A stretch of DNA of 64,000 nt from Gemmatimonadota bacterium (GTDB taxonomy: Bacteria > Latescibacterota > UBA2968 > UBA8231): the NCBI GenBank assembly GCA_018660835.1, contig JABJJN010000014.1, forward strand, positions 1 to 64,000. Direction: 5' to 3'. Made by a program: the position numbers and the translations under genes. Shown piece after piece: positions 1-8,074 of the stretch (the first letter of the stretch is position 1; each line of letters starts with the position of its first letter). The notes beneath the pieces were generated by a model. It was not told the DNA's origin, did no database searches, and worked only from the letters and a program-made list of their open reading frames with translations.

Positions 1-1195
1 CGACGACGGCCTTTGCGATCTCGACGGTGATGGCATCATCACAGATGAAGAGTTCGCCTTGTGCGGCCCACCACCTGGCGACGAGCACTGCGATCTTGAC
101 GGTGACGGCATCATTTCGGACGAAGAAATCGCGCTGTGTGGCACACCACCGCCACTCAGCCCCTGCGACATCGATGGCGATGGATTCCTCAGTGATACCG
201 AACTCGATCTCAACGGCGACGGCATCGTAGATGAAACCGAGAAGCAGGAGTGCGCACCACCAATCGACGACGGCCTTTGCGATCTCGACGGTGATGGCAT
301 CATCACAGATGAAGAGTTCGCCTTGTGCGGCCCACCACCTGGCGACGAGCACTGCGATCTTGACGGTGACGGCATCATTACGGCCGAAGAAATCGCGCTG
401 TGTGGCACGCCACCGCCACTCAGCCCCTGCGACATCGATGGGGATGGATTCCTCAGTGATACCGAACTCGACCTCAACGGCGACGGTGTCGTCGATGAGA
501 CCGAGAAGTTGGAGTGTGCACCACCCATCGACGACAGCCACTGTGATCTCGACGGTGATGGCGTCGTCTCTGACGAAGAGATCGCCTTGTGCGGACCACC
601 ACCTGGCGACGGCCACTGCGATCTCGACGGTGATGGCATCATCACGGACGAAGAGATCGCCTTGTGCGGACCACCACCTGGCGACGGCCACTGCGATCTC
701 GACGGTGATGGCATCATCACGGACGAAGAGATCGCCTTGTGCGGACCACCACCTGGCGACGAGCACTGCGATCTTGACGGTGACGGCATCATTTCGGCCG
801 AAGAAATCGCGCTGTGTGGCACACCACCGCCACTCAGCCCCTGCGACGTCGATGGTGATGGATTCCTCAGCGACACGGAACTCGATCTCAACGGCGACGG
901 CATCGTCGATGAAACCGAGAAGCAGGAGTGCGCACCACCAATCGACGCCGGACACTGTGATCTCGACGGTGACGGCATCATCACCGACGAAGAGCTCGCG
1001 CTGTGTGGGACACCACCGCCGCTCAGCCCCTGTGACATCGATGGGGATGGATTCCTCAGCGACACCGAACTCGATCTCAACGGCGACGGCATCGTCGATG
1101 AGACCGAGCAGGAAGACTGTGGTCCACCTCCCTTCGACGAATTCTGTGATCTCGACGGCGACGGCTTCCTCTCAGCTGAGGAGCTCGATCTGTGC
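1..1195 (+). repeat. Coding tandem repeats, 264-bp and 75-bp periods
   Basis: The first 264-bp unit (88 codons, from base 2) restarts at base 266 with nearly identical DNA. Within the array a 75-bp module is present as two identical adjacent copies, 601-675 and 676-750. Units are built from two modules: a 25-residue single-loop module and a roughly 38-residue double-loop module (CDIDGDG...LDLNGDG). High nucleotide identity between copies points to recent expansion by recombination. The array may extend beyond the left edge. Confidence 0.9.
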
Positions 1196-2359
1196 GGCCC
1201 ACCGCTCCCAACATTCGAGGAATGGCAAGGAAGTGCGAGCGAGGCAGACATCGACGGCAGCGGCTTCATAGACGCCGTCGACTACGAGGCCTATCTCTGG
1301 ATCGACGGTGAGGGCGATGATCTCGACGGGAGTGGCGACATCGACTACGACGACTTCGTCTTGTTTCTCCTGTCGGGCGACGCGACGACGGGTGAAATCG
1401 TTGCCAGTCCGATTACCATCGACCTCGACCCGGAGCCCGGCGATCAGGAACGTCAATTGGGAGGCAATGCACGCACTGGAACCGAATACACACTGCAGTT
1501 CAACATCGGTGATACGCCAGCGATTCGTGGTTGGAGTGTGACACTGAACTACGATCCGGCGCAACTGACAGCTGTCGGTGGCAGTTTCGAGCTGACAGAC
1601 TATATCGAAGGCGGACTGCCCCTCGTCCGCGGTTCACCTGGCGAGGCGGGCATCGGCACGACCGTGCTCACAGGTGACGCGAGCGGCTCGGGCGCCGGAA
1701 CCCTCGGCAGCGTGAAGCTGCGCGTCCTCGAAGGGTTCACCGGAAGCACCGATATCGAAATGGTCCGTTACGGTGTGCGTCCGGTTGATGGCGAGCAGGT
1801 CTTTGAGTCTGTCAGTGTCGTCATCACAATTTCCGATATGCAACTCGGCGAGGCACCTCCGGGCGACTTCGACGGTGATGGTCTGGTCGACTTCCCCGAC
1901 TTCTTCCTCTTTGCCGACGCCTTCTGGACGGCCAGCGAAGAATTCGATCTTACGGGAGACGGCTTCGTCGACTTCCGTGACTTCTTCCTCTTCGCCGATT
2001 ACTTCGGCCAGCGAGCACCGCTGTTCAAACTCATGGCCCTCGCACAGGATGTGCTTGGCTTGCCGACGCAGGCGCAGTTGCAGCCGAACTATCCGAATCC
2101 GTTCAACTCATCAACGATGATCGCCTTCGCCATACCAAGGCCATCGGATGTGCAGTTGCGGATCTATGATATTCTCGGACAGCGAGTGCGGTCGCTGGAT
2201 CCTGGCGAGACGGTCTCCGGCTTCCATCGCGTCGCCTGGAACGGGCGGGACGATCAGCAGCGGCCGGTCGCCGCGGGCGTCTACGTCGTGAGATTGGTAG
2301 TAGAAAGCCACGACGGTCGACGCACGGTGGACGTCCGCAAGATGACGCTCGCAGAGTAG
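2..2359 (+). CDS. Secreted Ca-binding repeat protein with cohesin-like, dockerin-like and FlgD-like sorting domains (5' truncated)
   Basis: The frame is open at the left edge, so the N-terminus and any signal peptide are missing; 785 residues are visible. Residues 1 to about 400 are tandem EF-hand-like loops of the type CDLDGDG...DEE.ALCG, each flanked by Cys and Pro-rich linkers. Residues about 490-610 look like a cohesin-type beta-sandwich. Residues about 618-670 hold two dockerin-like loops (DFDGDGLVDFPDF and DLTGDGFVDFRDF). Residues about 693-785 carry the NYPNPFN signature and a FlgD-like Ig fold ending AAGVYVVRL, typical of T9SS-type sorting domains in FCB bacteria. It is probably a surface or secreted Ca-stabilised scaffold or adhesin. 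The ligand is unknown. Cohesin assignment is by pattern and less sure than the repeat and sorting calls. Confidence 0.85.
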   Translation, partial: DDGLCDLDGDGIITDEEFALCGPPPGDEHCDLDGDGIISDEEIALCGTPPPLSPCDIDGDGFLSDTELDLNGDGIVDETEKQECAPPIDDGLCDLDGDGIITDEEFALCGPPPGDEHCDLDGDGIITAEEIALCGTPPPLSPCDIDGDGFLSDTELDLNGDGVVDETEKLECAPPIDDSHCDLDGDGVVSDEEIALCGPPPGDGHCDLDGDGIITDEEIALCGPPPGDGHCDLDGDGIITDEEIALCGPPPGDEHCDLDGDGIISAEEIALCGTPPPLSPCDVDGDGFLSDTELDLNGDGIVDETEKQECAPPIDAGHCDLDGDGIITDEELALCGTPPPLSPCDIDGDGFLSDTELDLNGDGIVDETEQEDCGPPPFDEFCDLDGDGFLSAEELDLCGPPLPTFEEWQGSASEADIDGSGFIDAVDYEAYLWIDGEGDDLDGSGDIDYDDFVLFLLSGDATTGEIVASPITIDLDPEPGDQERQLGGNARTGTEYTLQFNIGDTPAIRGWSVTLNYDPAQLTAVGGSFELTDYIEGGLPLVRGSPGEAGIGTTVLTGDASGSGAGTLGSVKLRVLEGFTGSTDIEMVRYGVRPVDGEQVFESVSVVITISDMQLGEAPPGDFDGDGLVDFPDFFLFADAFWTASEEFDLTGDGFVDFRDFFLFADYFGQRAPLFKLMALAQDVLGLPTQAQLQPNYPNPFNSSTMIAFAIPRPSDVQLRIYDILGQRVRSLDPGETVSGFHRVAWNGRDDQQRPVAAGVYVVRLVVESHDGRRTVDVRKMTLAE

Positions 2360-2399
2360 ATCAGGTCGGCGACACGAGTCGCCTTGCATAGTAAGAACG

Positions 2400-2431
2400 A
2401 CGGGATGTCTCTGAACGTAGAGGCATCCCGT
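2400..2431 (+). terminator. Rho-independent terminator
   Basis: A stem of ACGGGATG-t-CTCT pairs with AGAG-g-CATCCCGT around a six-base loop, followed by TTTTGTCTTTT. It sits 40 bases after the stop of the repeat protein and isolates it from the oxidoreductase downstream. Confidence 0.85.
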
Positions 2432-2552
2432 TTTGTCTTTTGGCCCAGCCTTCCTGGCGCCGGCGGCTCTGAGTCTGTATTTAGTACACACAGATCAGCA
2501 GCAAATCCCGAATAGACAGCAATCTCGGACAGGGCAACAAAGGAGCCACAGA

Positions 2553-3452
2553 GTGATCAAGGTTGGCATTGTAGATTTCGACACGTCCCACGTCGTCCAA
2601 TTCACCAAACGTTTCAATCATCTCGATATTGAACAGGACCAGTGGGTGGAAGGCGCCACGGTCGTGGCCGGGTGCCCCGGTGTGTCCGCCCACTCACCTG
2701 AGCGAGTGCCCGAGTATACAGAGCAGTTGAAGGCATATGGTGTCGAGATCGTCGACAAGCCGGAAGATCTCATTGGCAAAATCGATGCAGTCTGCATCGA
2801 GTCGAATGACGGCACAGTCCACCTGGAACGCGCGATCCCTTTTATCAAAGCAGGTATTCCCTGCTACATCGACAAACCCTTTGAGGTTAGTCTCGACAAT
2901 GCCAAGCAGATCATGCGTTTGGCACAAGAGCACAAGGTGCCAACCTTTTCCGCCTCATCGTTACGTTTTTGTCCGGAAGTACAGGACGTGCTTGCCGATG
3001 ACAGTGTCGGCAAGATTCTCTCAGCCAATGCCTATTCCCCCGCTTCCGAGCATGAGATCAATCCCGGCTTGTTTAACTATGGCATCCATGGGGTGGAGAT
3101 CCTCTATACACTCATGGGCAGTGGCTGCACGAAATTGTCCTGTGCCTACACACCAGGTGGCGAAGTCGCCACAGGATTCTGGGGCGACGATCGAATCGGT
3201 GTCATGCGTGGCACACGGGCGGGCGCACACTCCTATGGGTTCACCGTCTGGGGTGAGAAGGGTGTGAAGCAATCGGGTATCTCCACGCAATACATCTATC
3301 GGGAATTGTGTCGTGAGATCGTGCAGATGTTCCAGACAGGAAAAACACCGATTGATCCGATGGTCACCCTCGAGATCGTTGCCTTCATCGATGCAGCAAT
3401 CAAGAGTCGCGAGCAGAACGGTGCATGGGTCGATATCGACCTGAGTCTGTGA
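2553..3452 (+). CDS. Gfo/Idh/MocA family oxidoreductase
   Basis: A 299-residue NAD(P)-dependent sugar or polyol dehydrogenase-like protein, presumably cytosolic. The N-terminus VGIVDFDTSH is the start of a Rossmann fold; the family's usual E-K-P signature appears as IDKPF near residue 110, followed by the expected C-terminal alpha/beta domain (GIHGVEILYTLMG). The GTG start is chosen because AAGGAG lies about eight bases upstream and the family N-terminus begins here; 40 further in-frame codons upstream have no family similarity. The substrate is unknown. It converges on a TIM-barrel sugar isomerase-like gene, a frequent partner of this family in polyol and aminosugar catabolism. Confidence 0.85.
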   Translation: MIKVGIVDFDTSHVVQFTKRFNHLDIEQDQWVEGATVVAGCPGVSAHSPERVPEYTEQLKAYGVEIVDKPEDLIGKIDAVCIESNDGTVHLERAIPFIKAGIPCYIDKPFEVSLDNAKQIMRLAQEHKVPTFSASSLRFCPEVQDVLADDSVGKILSANAYSPASEHEINPGLFNYGIHGVEILYTLMGSGCTKLSCAYTPGGEVATGFWGDDRIGVMRGTRAGAHSYGFTVWGEKGVKQSGISTQYIYRELCREIVQMFQTGKTPIDPMVTLEIVAFIDAAIKSREQNGAWVDIDLSL

Positions 3453-3511
3453 TCTCAGGACCAGTCCCCTGACACTCCCCCACGATCTTCTGTTGATCTA
3501 CGTCGATCTGT

Positions 3512-4435
3512 TCAGCTGGCCAAAAGATCGTTCATGAAGGTCACACTCGTTTCGACGTGTCGCGCCGCCGTATCCAACTGCTCTTCGCTGGGTGTCAGGT
3601 ACCCATGCTCTGCGTCCCTCGAAGGCACCCAGATCCCAAGATCGTCTGCCGGGCGGTCAACCGGTTCATAGAGTGAAATCGAAGGAATGTCCCGGGGCGC
3701 CACCGGCAACCGTACCGCATATCCATACGTAACCTGCGTCATCAGTCTTGATATGTGTGGGGCAGTCCTGAGCACGTCGATGATCTCTGCGAGGGGAATT
3801 CTTCCCTGCCCCAGCGCGGTCCCGACGGACCAGGTGGACTCACCATCCTTCACCAGGATATGGTCCTTGATGTGCGTCGTACGAACCCACGGCGCCAGAA
3901 GACGCGCTTCCTCCACTGGATCCTGGTAGAAGGGGATGGAGTTGCCACTGTCATAGACGGCACCGACAGCGGCAGAATCGACACGCTGCAGCAGATCCAC
4001 AACCTGCGCCGCCGTGAGATCCTCATGATTCTCCACAGCCAGAGCAATACCGCAGGCCTCGAAGTCCTCGGCAACATGGCGCAGATCCGCCGCTGCCCCG
4101 GCGATGACTTCCTCACTGCCTGTGCGGCCGATCGTCGTGCGCACGACTCCGGCACCCAGCTGCCGCGCCAGTTCCAGCACGAGCGACATCTTGGAGGGCT
4201 CCGTCCCTCTCGATGCCACTTCGAGGGCAATACCGAGTTCACGTGCACGCACTTTCACGTGGCGGAAATGCTCGACCGTCGTACCTGTCAGCGCCCGCAG
4301 GCGAGGGCCGTTGATATTGATCTGTAGTGCCGCCAGTCCAAGCCCCGCCACGCGATCCAGCAGTGTGTCGATCGATTGCCCCGCGTGACGCCAATGCATG
4401 TAGTAACTGAAACTATCCAGTCCTTGCTTCAGCAT
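3512..4435 (-). CDS. Xylose-isomerase-like TIM barrel (sugar phosphate isomerase/epimerase family)
   Basis: A 307-residue AP_endonuc_2-type TIM barrel. Visible metal-site motifs are VENHEDLT (about residue 155), AVYDSGN (about 180) and THIKDH (about 207), in the order expected of the family. Such proteins isomerise or epimerise sugars, inosose or hydroxypyruvate using a divalent metal. It converges with the Gfo/Idh/MocA gene (59-bp gap), suggesting a common sugar or polyol route although the two are not co-transcribed. The exact reaction cannot be read from sequence. The start ATG is preceded by a weak purine-rich stretch. Confidence 0.85.
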   Translation of the reverse strand: MLKQGLDSFSYYMHWRHAGQSIDTLLDRVAGLGLAALQININGPRLRALTGTTVEHFRHVKVRARELGIALEVASRGTEPSKMSLVLELARQLGAGVVRTTIGRTGSEEVIAGAAADLRHVAEDFEACGIALAVENHEDLTAAQVVDLLQRVDSAAVGAVYDSGNSIPFYQDPVEEARLLAPWVRTTHIKDHILVKDGESTWSVGTALGQGRIPLAEIIDVLRTAPHISRLMTQVTYGYAVRLPVAPRDIPSISLYEPVDRPADDLGIWVPSRDAEHGYLTPSEEQLDTAARHVETSVTFMNDLLAS

Positions 4436-4465
4436 CTATCGAAACTCCGTGTGCGTGAACGAAAA

Positions 4466-4492
4466 CGGCCCCCGTCGTGGAGACGAGGGCCG
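4466..4492 (-). terminator. Rho-independent terminator of the CBM9-like gene
   Basis: Arms CGGCCC and GGGCCG, with an inner CGTC/GACG stem across one mismatch, form a strong hairpin about 45 bases past the stop codon. On the minus strand the hairpin is followed by TTTTC. Confidence 0.7.
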
Positions 4493-4537
4493 TAGGAGTA
4501 GAGCACCGACTAAAAGCGATGCAACGGACTTGTTGTA

Positions 4538-5440
4538 TTACCGGATTCCCTGTGTCTCCAATTTCAAACCACCCCAGGTGGCGTGTGGCAGAGCACTTCC
4601 AGCGATCTTGCCGCGACCATTGGTGGGGGCAAAATACAAGGATCCCCAATCGTCTTCACGTCGATGCGACCAACCGTCGGCGTCACCATCCCATGCACCG
4701 TAGCTGTCTGTCGGATCGACAAAGTCGGTTCCGCTGTCGTTGTAGGGCAGCCCGCCGTTGTCGTCATCTCCGACCGTCACGTTGAAACCAATCGTCGATC
4801 CAGGGCCGGGGACTGACGTGCCTGGGCCATCCTGCGTATCGATCGAGCTCAGTGCCACGCGAAATTCGACGACGTATCCCTTGTTGGTGAAGCCAACTGC
4901 CGTGCCCCAGTCGATGCTCTCCGCACTCTGTGTCAGCGTGTCGCCACCGATATCGGTCAGTAGTTGGAATCCCTCGCGATTGTAACAGGAACTGCACAAC
5001 TGGTAGTCATTCCCCACGTCGTCTCCGTCGATGAAAACTTCGGCAACGTCGTCATGCCACGGCCGCTCAACATCGGAATCATCGATGAGAACGTCGTCGG
5101 TCACATCGAAAGCGATATAGAGATTGTCTTCATCATAGGTGATCAAGACCCTATAGCTCAGATCGATGGGCTTCGAGTCCGCCATCTGCTCACCAGGGAG
5201 AATACCCGAGGACCGGTCGCGCTGGTTGAATGTGAGATGCAACGGCACGGCCGCGCTGTATTCGCCTGGCGACAACTCGCCATCAACAGTTGGCGCAGAC
5301 CGCGTCCACCGCGCCACATGTGCTTGTGTACCCGGTTCGGCAGACGGCTTTTTGTTCAGTTGATTGCCGCCCTTGGCAGCCTGGGCGAGCCCTGCCGTCA
5401 GAGCAAGCATCATGACACACAGTGTCAACGTTCTTCGCAT
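4538..5440 (-). CDS. Secreted CBM9-like (DOMON-type) carbohydrate-binding protein
   Basis: A 300-residue exported protein with a classical signal peptide (MRRTLTLCVMMLALTAGLAQA). The mature part has the family-9 carbohydrate-binding sandwich layout: PTVDGELSPGEY near the start, then NLYIAFDVTDD, DDVAEVFIDGD, and WGTAVGF...GYVVEFRVALSSI. Acidic Ca-binding-like loops are abundant. No catalytic domain is attached. The start is set at the signal peptide because AGGAGGT lies 7-13 bases upstream; 23 upstream codons in frame lack such a site. Likely role: extracellular or periplasmic glycan or haem-sugar binding. It has its own terminator downstream. Confidence 0.8.
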   Translation of the reverse strand: MRRTLTLCVMMLALTAGLAQAAKGGNQLNKKPSAEPGTQAHVARWTRSAPTVDGELSPGEYSAAVPLHLTFNQRDRSSGILPGEQMADSKPIDLSYRVLITYDEDNLYIAFDVTDDVLIDDSDVERPWHDDVAEVFIDGDDVGNDYQLCSSCYNREGFQLLTDIGGDTLTQSAESIDWGTAVGFTNKGYVVEFRVALSSIDTQDGPGTSVPGPGSTIGFNVTVGDDDNGGLPYNDSGTDFVDPTDSYGAWDGDADGWSHRREDDWGSLYFAPTNGRGKIAGSALPHATWGGLKLETQGIR

Positions 5441-5547
5441 ACTAAGACCTCCTCTGTACGTATCGTGTCTCTTCTTATTGCTAAGGATAAGTAGTCTCGC
5501 GCTGTGCACCAGTGATAGGCGTCACCGTACAGCGGCACCGCTGGTAG

Positions 5548-6678
5548 CTACTCACCAGAGTGTCGTTTGTACTCGGTTGGTGTCATCTGCGTGTGCTTCT
5601 TGAAGATCGTATTGAAGGATGATTTTGAGCTGAAACCGGAATCAAGGGCTACGGCAAGAATCGTCAGATTCTGCGCCTCCGGTGCCAGCAGGCGCACCTG
5701 GACCTCTTCGACCCGATAGCTGTTGATGAAATCAAAGAAATTTTTCTGTAGCCGATCGTTAATCACCTGCGACAGTTGGTGTGAAGCGATCGATAGTTCG
5801 TCCGCCAGCTCCTGCAGCGTGAGCGTGCTTCGCATGAAGGGCTTCTCCTCCTTCATGTGATCGATCAGTTCCTGCAGATACTGTTGTGCCTTGTCCTCAT
5901 CAAGACGCGTCTTCTCGTACTTCGTTGCAGCCATCGGCTCCGCAGCCTGCCCAGCCGTGGTTGCGAAAATTTCCGGCTGGCGCAGGGCGAAATACCCTGT
6001 GGCATACACCATGACAGCAACCATGACGTAGATGAGGCCAGCAGGCAGCAGGTAGATCCCGAAAAACTCCACCACATTGACGACGAGGGCCGTGCCCCAG
6101 ATGACAACCTGCAGCCCTGCCAACACATACAGCCAGTGGAGGCTGACTTTCTCGATGTTGGAAAATGAATCGCACACGGATCGAGCATGTGTTCGCAGTA
6201 AGAGCAGGGTCAGCGACACATAGGTGGAGCCATGCAGAACCTTGAGCAGGGCGGACACTTGGATGAATACCGGTGGGCCCTGCTCCATCATCGACTGCAT
6301 GAATTGCAGCTTGAAGGAACCACTCTGTGCGTAGAAGGAAGGCACGAAATACACCTGATGCAGCAAAAAGGGCAGAAAGTGTAGCAACTGCTGTCTACCA
6401 AAAGACGGACGTGGGGAGATCAGCGTCCGCACATACAGGTAGAAGAGGGGACCGTAGAGGAGAGGAAAGGAGTGATCTGCGCCGGTGAAATGCGGGTATT
6501 CCAGATAGAACTGATGCTCCATGAGAAACCTGCTAACCAGGCCGAACGAAAGCAGCAGAATCCACGTCCCAAGAATCCGATTCGCCAGGGAGTTCTGGCG
6601 GCGCATGATCAGGGCCGCCGCGAGCACGATCCCCTGAAGGGCCCCCAGCATGTGGAAATTGGTGATCGCCTCTACCAC
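5548..6678 (-). CDS. Membrane-anchored AraC-family transcriptional regulator
   Basis: A 376-residue protein. Residues 1 to about 240 form around seven hydrophobic segments (for example GIVLAAALIM, ILGTWILLLSFGLV, GLIYVMVAVMVYATGY). Residues about 275-376 are a double helix-turn-helix AraC domain: LTLQELADELSIASHQLSQVI and the signature ILAVALDSGFSSKSSFNTIFKK. This 7TM-AraC layout is known in Bacteroidota and related lineages and is thought to sense a signal at the membrane. The start codon is GTG behind a GAGAAGAGA stretch. It is divergent from the 6991 operon, which is a plausible target. Confidence 0.85.
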   Translation of the reverse strand: MVEAITNFHMLGALQGIVLAAALIMRRQNSLANRILGTWILLLSFGLVSRFLMEHQFYLEYPHFTGADHSFPLLYGPLFYLYVRTLISPRPSFGRQQLLHFLPFLLHQVYFVPSFYAQSGSFKLQFMQSMMEQGPPVFIQVSALLKVLHGSTYVSLTLLLLRTHARSVCDSFSNIEKVSLHWLYVLAGLQVVIWGTALVVNVVEFFGIYLLPAGLIYVMVAVMVYATGYFALRQPEIFATTAGQAAEPMAATKYEKTRLDEDKAQQYLQELIDHMKEEKPFMRSTLTLQELADELSIASHQLSQVINDRLQKNFFDFINSYRVEEVQVRLLAPEAQNLTILAVALDSGFSSKSSFNTIFKKHTQMTPTEYKRHSGE

Positions 6679-6990
6679 AACTCTCTTCTCTTCTCAAAAT
6701 GGCTGCGTTTCGACCCTAAAATAGGTCGTCAATGCAGCTTTGGGCGATCTCCTGGAGGGCCAACCTTCGGAATCGGGCCCTCATTCCACCTCTCCGCCAA
6801 GGAAACCGCGACTTAAACGACAACAAAAACAACCATTTACAGATCATCCCCCTAAGACCCTTAGTGATCGACACAAATACTAGCGTAGCAGGTCCAGCCT
6901 TGTAATACGGGGCGATTGGCCCCCCCGATTCCCCCAAGTTTCATCAGGAAGCAGACAACGAATTGGGAAACACCTGATTCGGAATCGGGA
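6679..6990. other. Divergent intergenic region
   Basis: About 310 bp between the AraC regulator and the 6991 operon without a convincing gene. A short palindrome GATTC-G-GAATC lies at 6976-6986, immediately before the small-protein start, in an otherwise low-complexity stretch with several GATTC/GAATC words. No strong sigma70 promoter could be picked by eye. Confidence 0.4.
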
Positions 6991-7158
6991 ATGAGGAAGA
7001 TGATGAGAGAACTGATCTTGTGGATGACGATTCGGACTCTCGGTCTGGCTGTGTGGATGCTGCTGAAAGCGTCCCGCCTGCTGGAAAGGGCCTCTGAGAA
7101 CCTGGCCCGCCGCATCCTTCCCCTTCTCAACACCCTTAGAAAGGGAGATCCATCGTGA
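6991..7158 (+). CDS. Small single-pass membrane protein, unknown function
   Basis: A 55-residue open frame starting MRKMMREL with one hydrophobic helix (LILWMTIRTLGLAVWMLL) followed by a basic, amphipathic tail. I do not recognise a family. The case for it being real is positional: its TGA overlaps the GTG start of the following beta-barrel gene (GTGA arrangement), as in translationally coupled operons. Three Met codons near the start leave the exact N-terminus open, and 25 more in-frame codons upstream are possible. It could alternatively be a non-functional leader. Confidence 0.5.
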   Translation: MRKMMRELILWMTIRTLGLAVWMLLKASRLLERASENLARRILPLLNTLRKGDPS

Positions 7159-8072
7159 ACAGATTTAGTCATTTCTCCTCGTCCGCTGCCTGGGCAGCCG
7201 TGATCATGTTGGTCTGTGCCGGTGCACTGCACGCCCAGCCCGGCCCCTCCATCTCGACGAGCTATGACATCTATCCGTATGCGAGACTTAGCAACGCGGA
7301 TACGTCGGGGGGCAATGCCTACCTGGATTCTGCCGAAATCCGTTCCAGTAGCGCCAGCATCACCGCATCTTACCCCGTCGCCTTTTCTGAGGGGCGCACG
7401 ATGCTGACCAACGAATTCACCTACAAGAATGTCTTGCTCGAATACCAGGGATTCCGCCCCACGGATACCAATCCCGAGCACCTGCACTCTGTCGAATACA
7501 GCGCCACGATCATGCACCAGTTCTCCGACAGGTGGAGCTTGCTGAGCATCATGACTCCTGGTATCGCCTCAGACTTCGAGGGCAGCCTGGGGCGCGATGA
7601 TGTCACATTCCAGGCCGTCGCCGTCTTCATTCGCGCCTACAGCGAGCGTCTGCAGGTCGGTTATGGTGCTGCCTGGTCCAACACCTTCGGCCAGCCCTTC
7701 CCCTTGCCGGTCTTAGCGGTGCAGTGGAACAATGGCTCCAATATCCGCATCAGTTCGATCCTGCCGGCGAATCTCGAAGCCTGGTATGCCCCCTCCCAAC
7801 GCCTGGAGCTGGGACTGCAGTTGAGCGTGGACGGCAATCGCTATCACGGCGATCCCGACATCTACGCCGTCAACAATCCTCTCGTCAGCTACTCTGTCGG
7901 CACCGTGGGACCAGCCCTCAACTATCATCTCTCCGAGGGTACAAGCGTGGGACTCAGCGCCGGGCGCACATTCACCCGGCGTTTCGAATTCTTCGACGGC
8001 GGCAAGGACGTGCAGGATGTCAGCCTGGAGAACTCGAACTTCATCAAAGTCCAAGTGCAGATCGGTCTATAA
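7155..8072 (+). CDS. Predicted outer-membrane beta-barrel protein (DUF6268-like)
   Basis: A 305-residue protein with a signal peptide (hydrophobic core AAWAAVIMLVCAGALHA followed by QP). The rest alternates polar and aromatic residues as beta-strands and ends in an aromatic-poor but hydrophobic strand IKVQVQIGL, as in small outer-membrane barrels. The pattern resembles the DUF6268 group, whose function is unknown. The GTG start overlaps the preceding TGA and lies eight bases after AAGGGAGA. The next gene starts three bases after the stop, so the four genes 6991-10890 appear to form one transcript. Confidence 0.65.
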   Translation: MNRFSHFSSSAAWAAVIMLVCAGALHAQPGPSISTSYDIYPYARLSNADTSGGNAYLDSAEIRSSSASITASYPVAFSEGRTMLTNEFTYKNVLLEYQGFRPTDTNPEHLHSVEYSATIMHQFSDRWSLLSIMTPGIASDFEGSLGRDDVTFQAVAVFIRAYSERLQVGYGAAWSNTFGQPFPLPVLAVQWNNGSNIRISSILPANLEAWYAPSQRLELGLQLSVDGNRYHGDPDIYAVNNPLVSYSVGTVGPALNYHLSEGTSVGLSAGRTFTRRFEFFDGGKDVQDVSLENSNFIKVQVQIGL

Positions 8073-8074
8073 CA

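Noticed and set aside
1..1195. Array of regular DNA repeats resembling a CRISPR or satellite
   Set aside because: Units are 75-264 bp, in frame, and translate into EF-hand-like loops without unique spacers.
231..1271. 346-codon open frame overlapping the repeat array in another frame
   Set aside because: It is an artefact of the same repeat; it encodes a His/Ser/Thr-rich stretch with no family similarity.
6861..7517. 218-codon minus-strand open frame across the 6991 operon promoter
   Set aside because: It runs antisense to the small protein and barrel signal peptide, with no family similarity.
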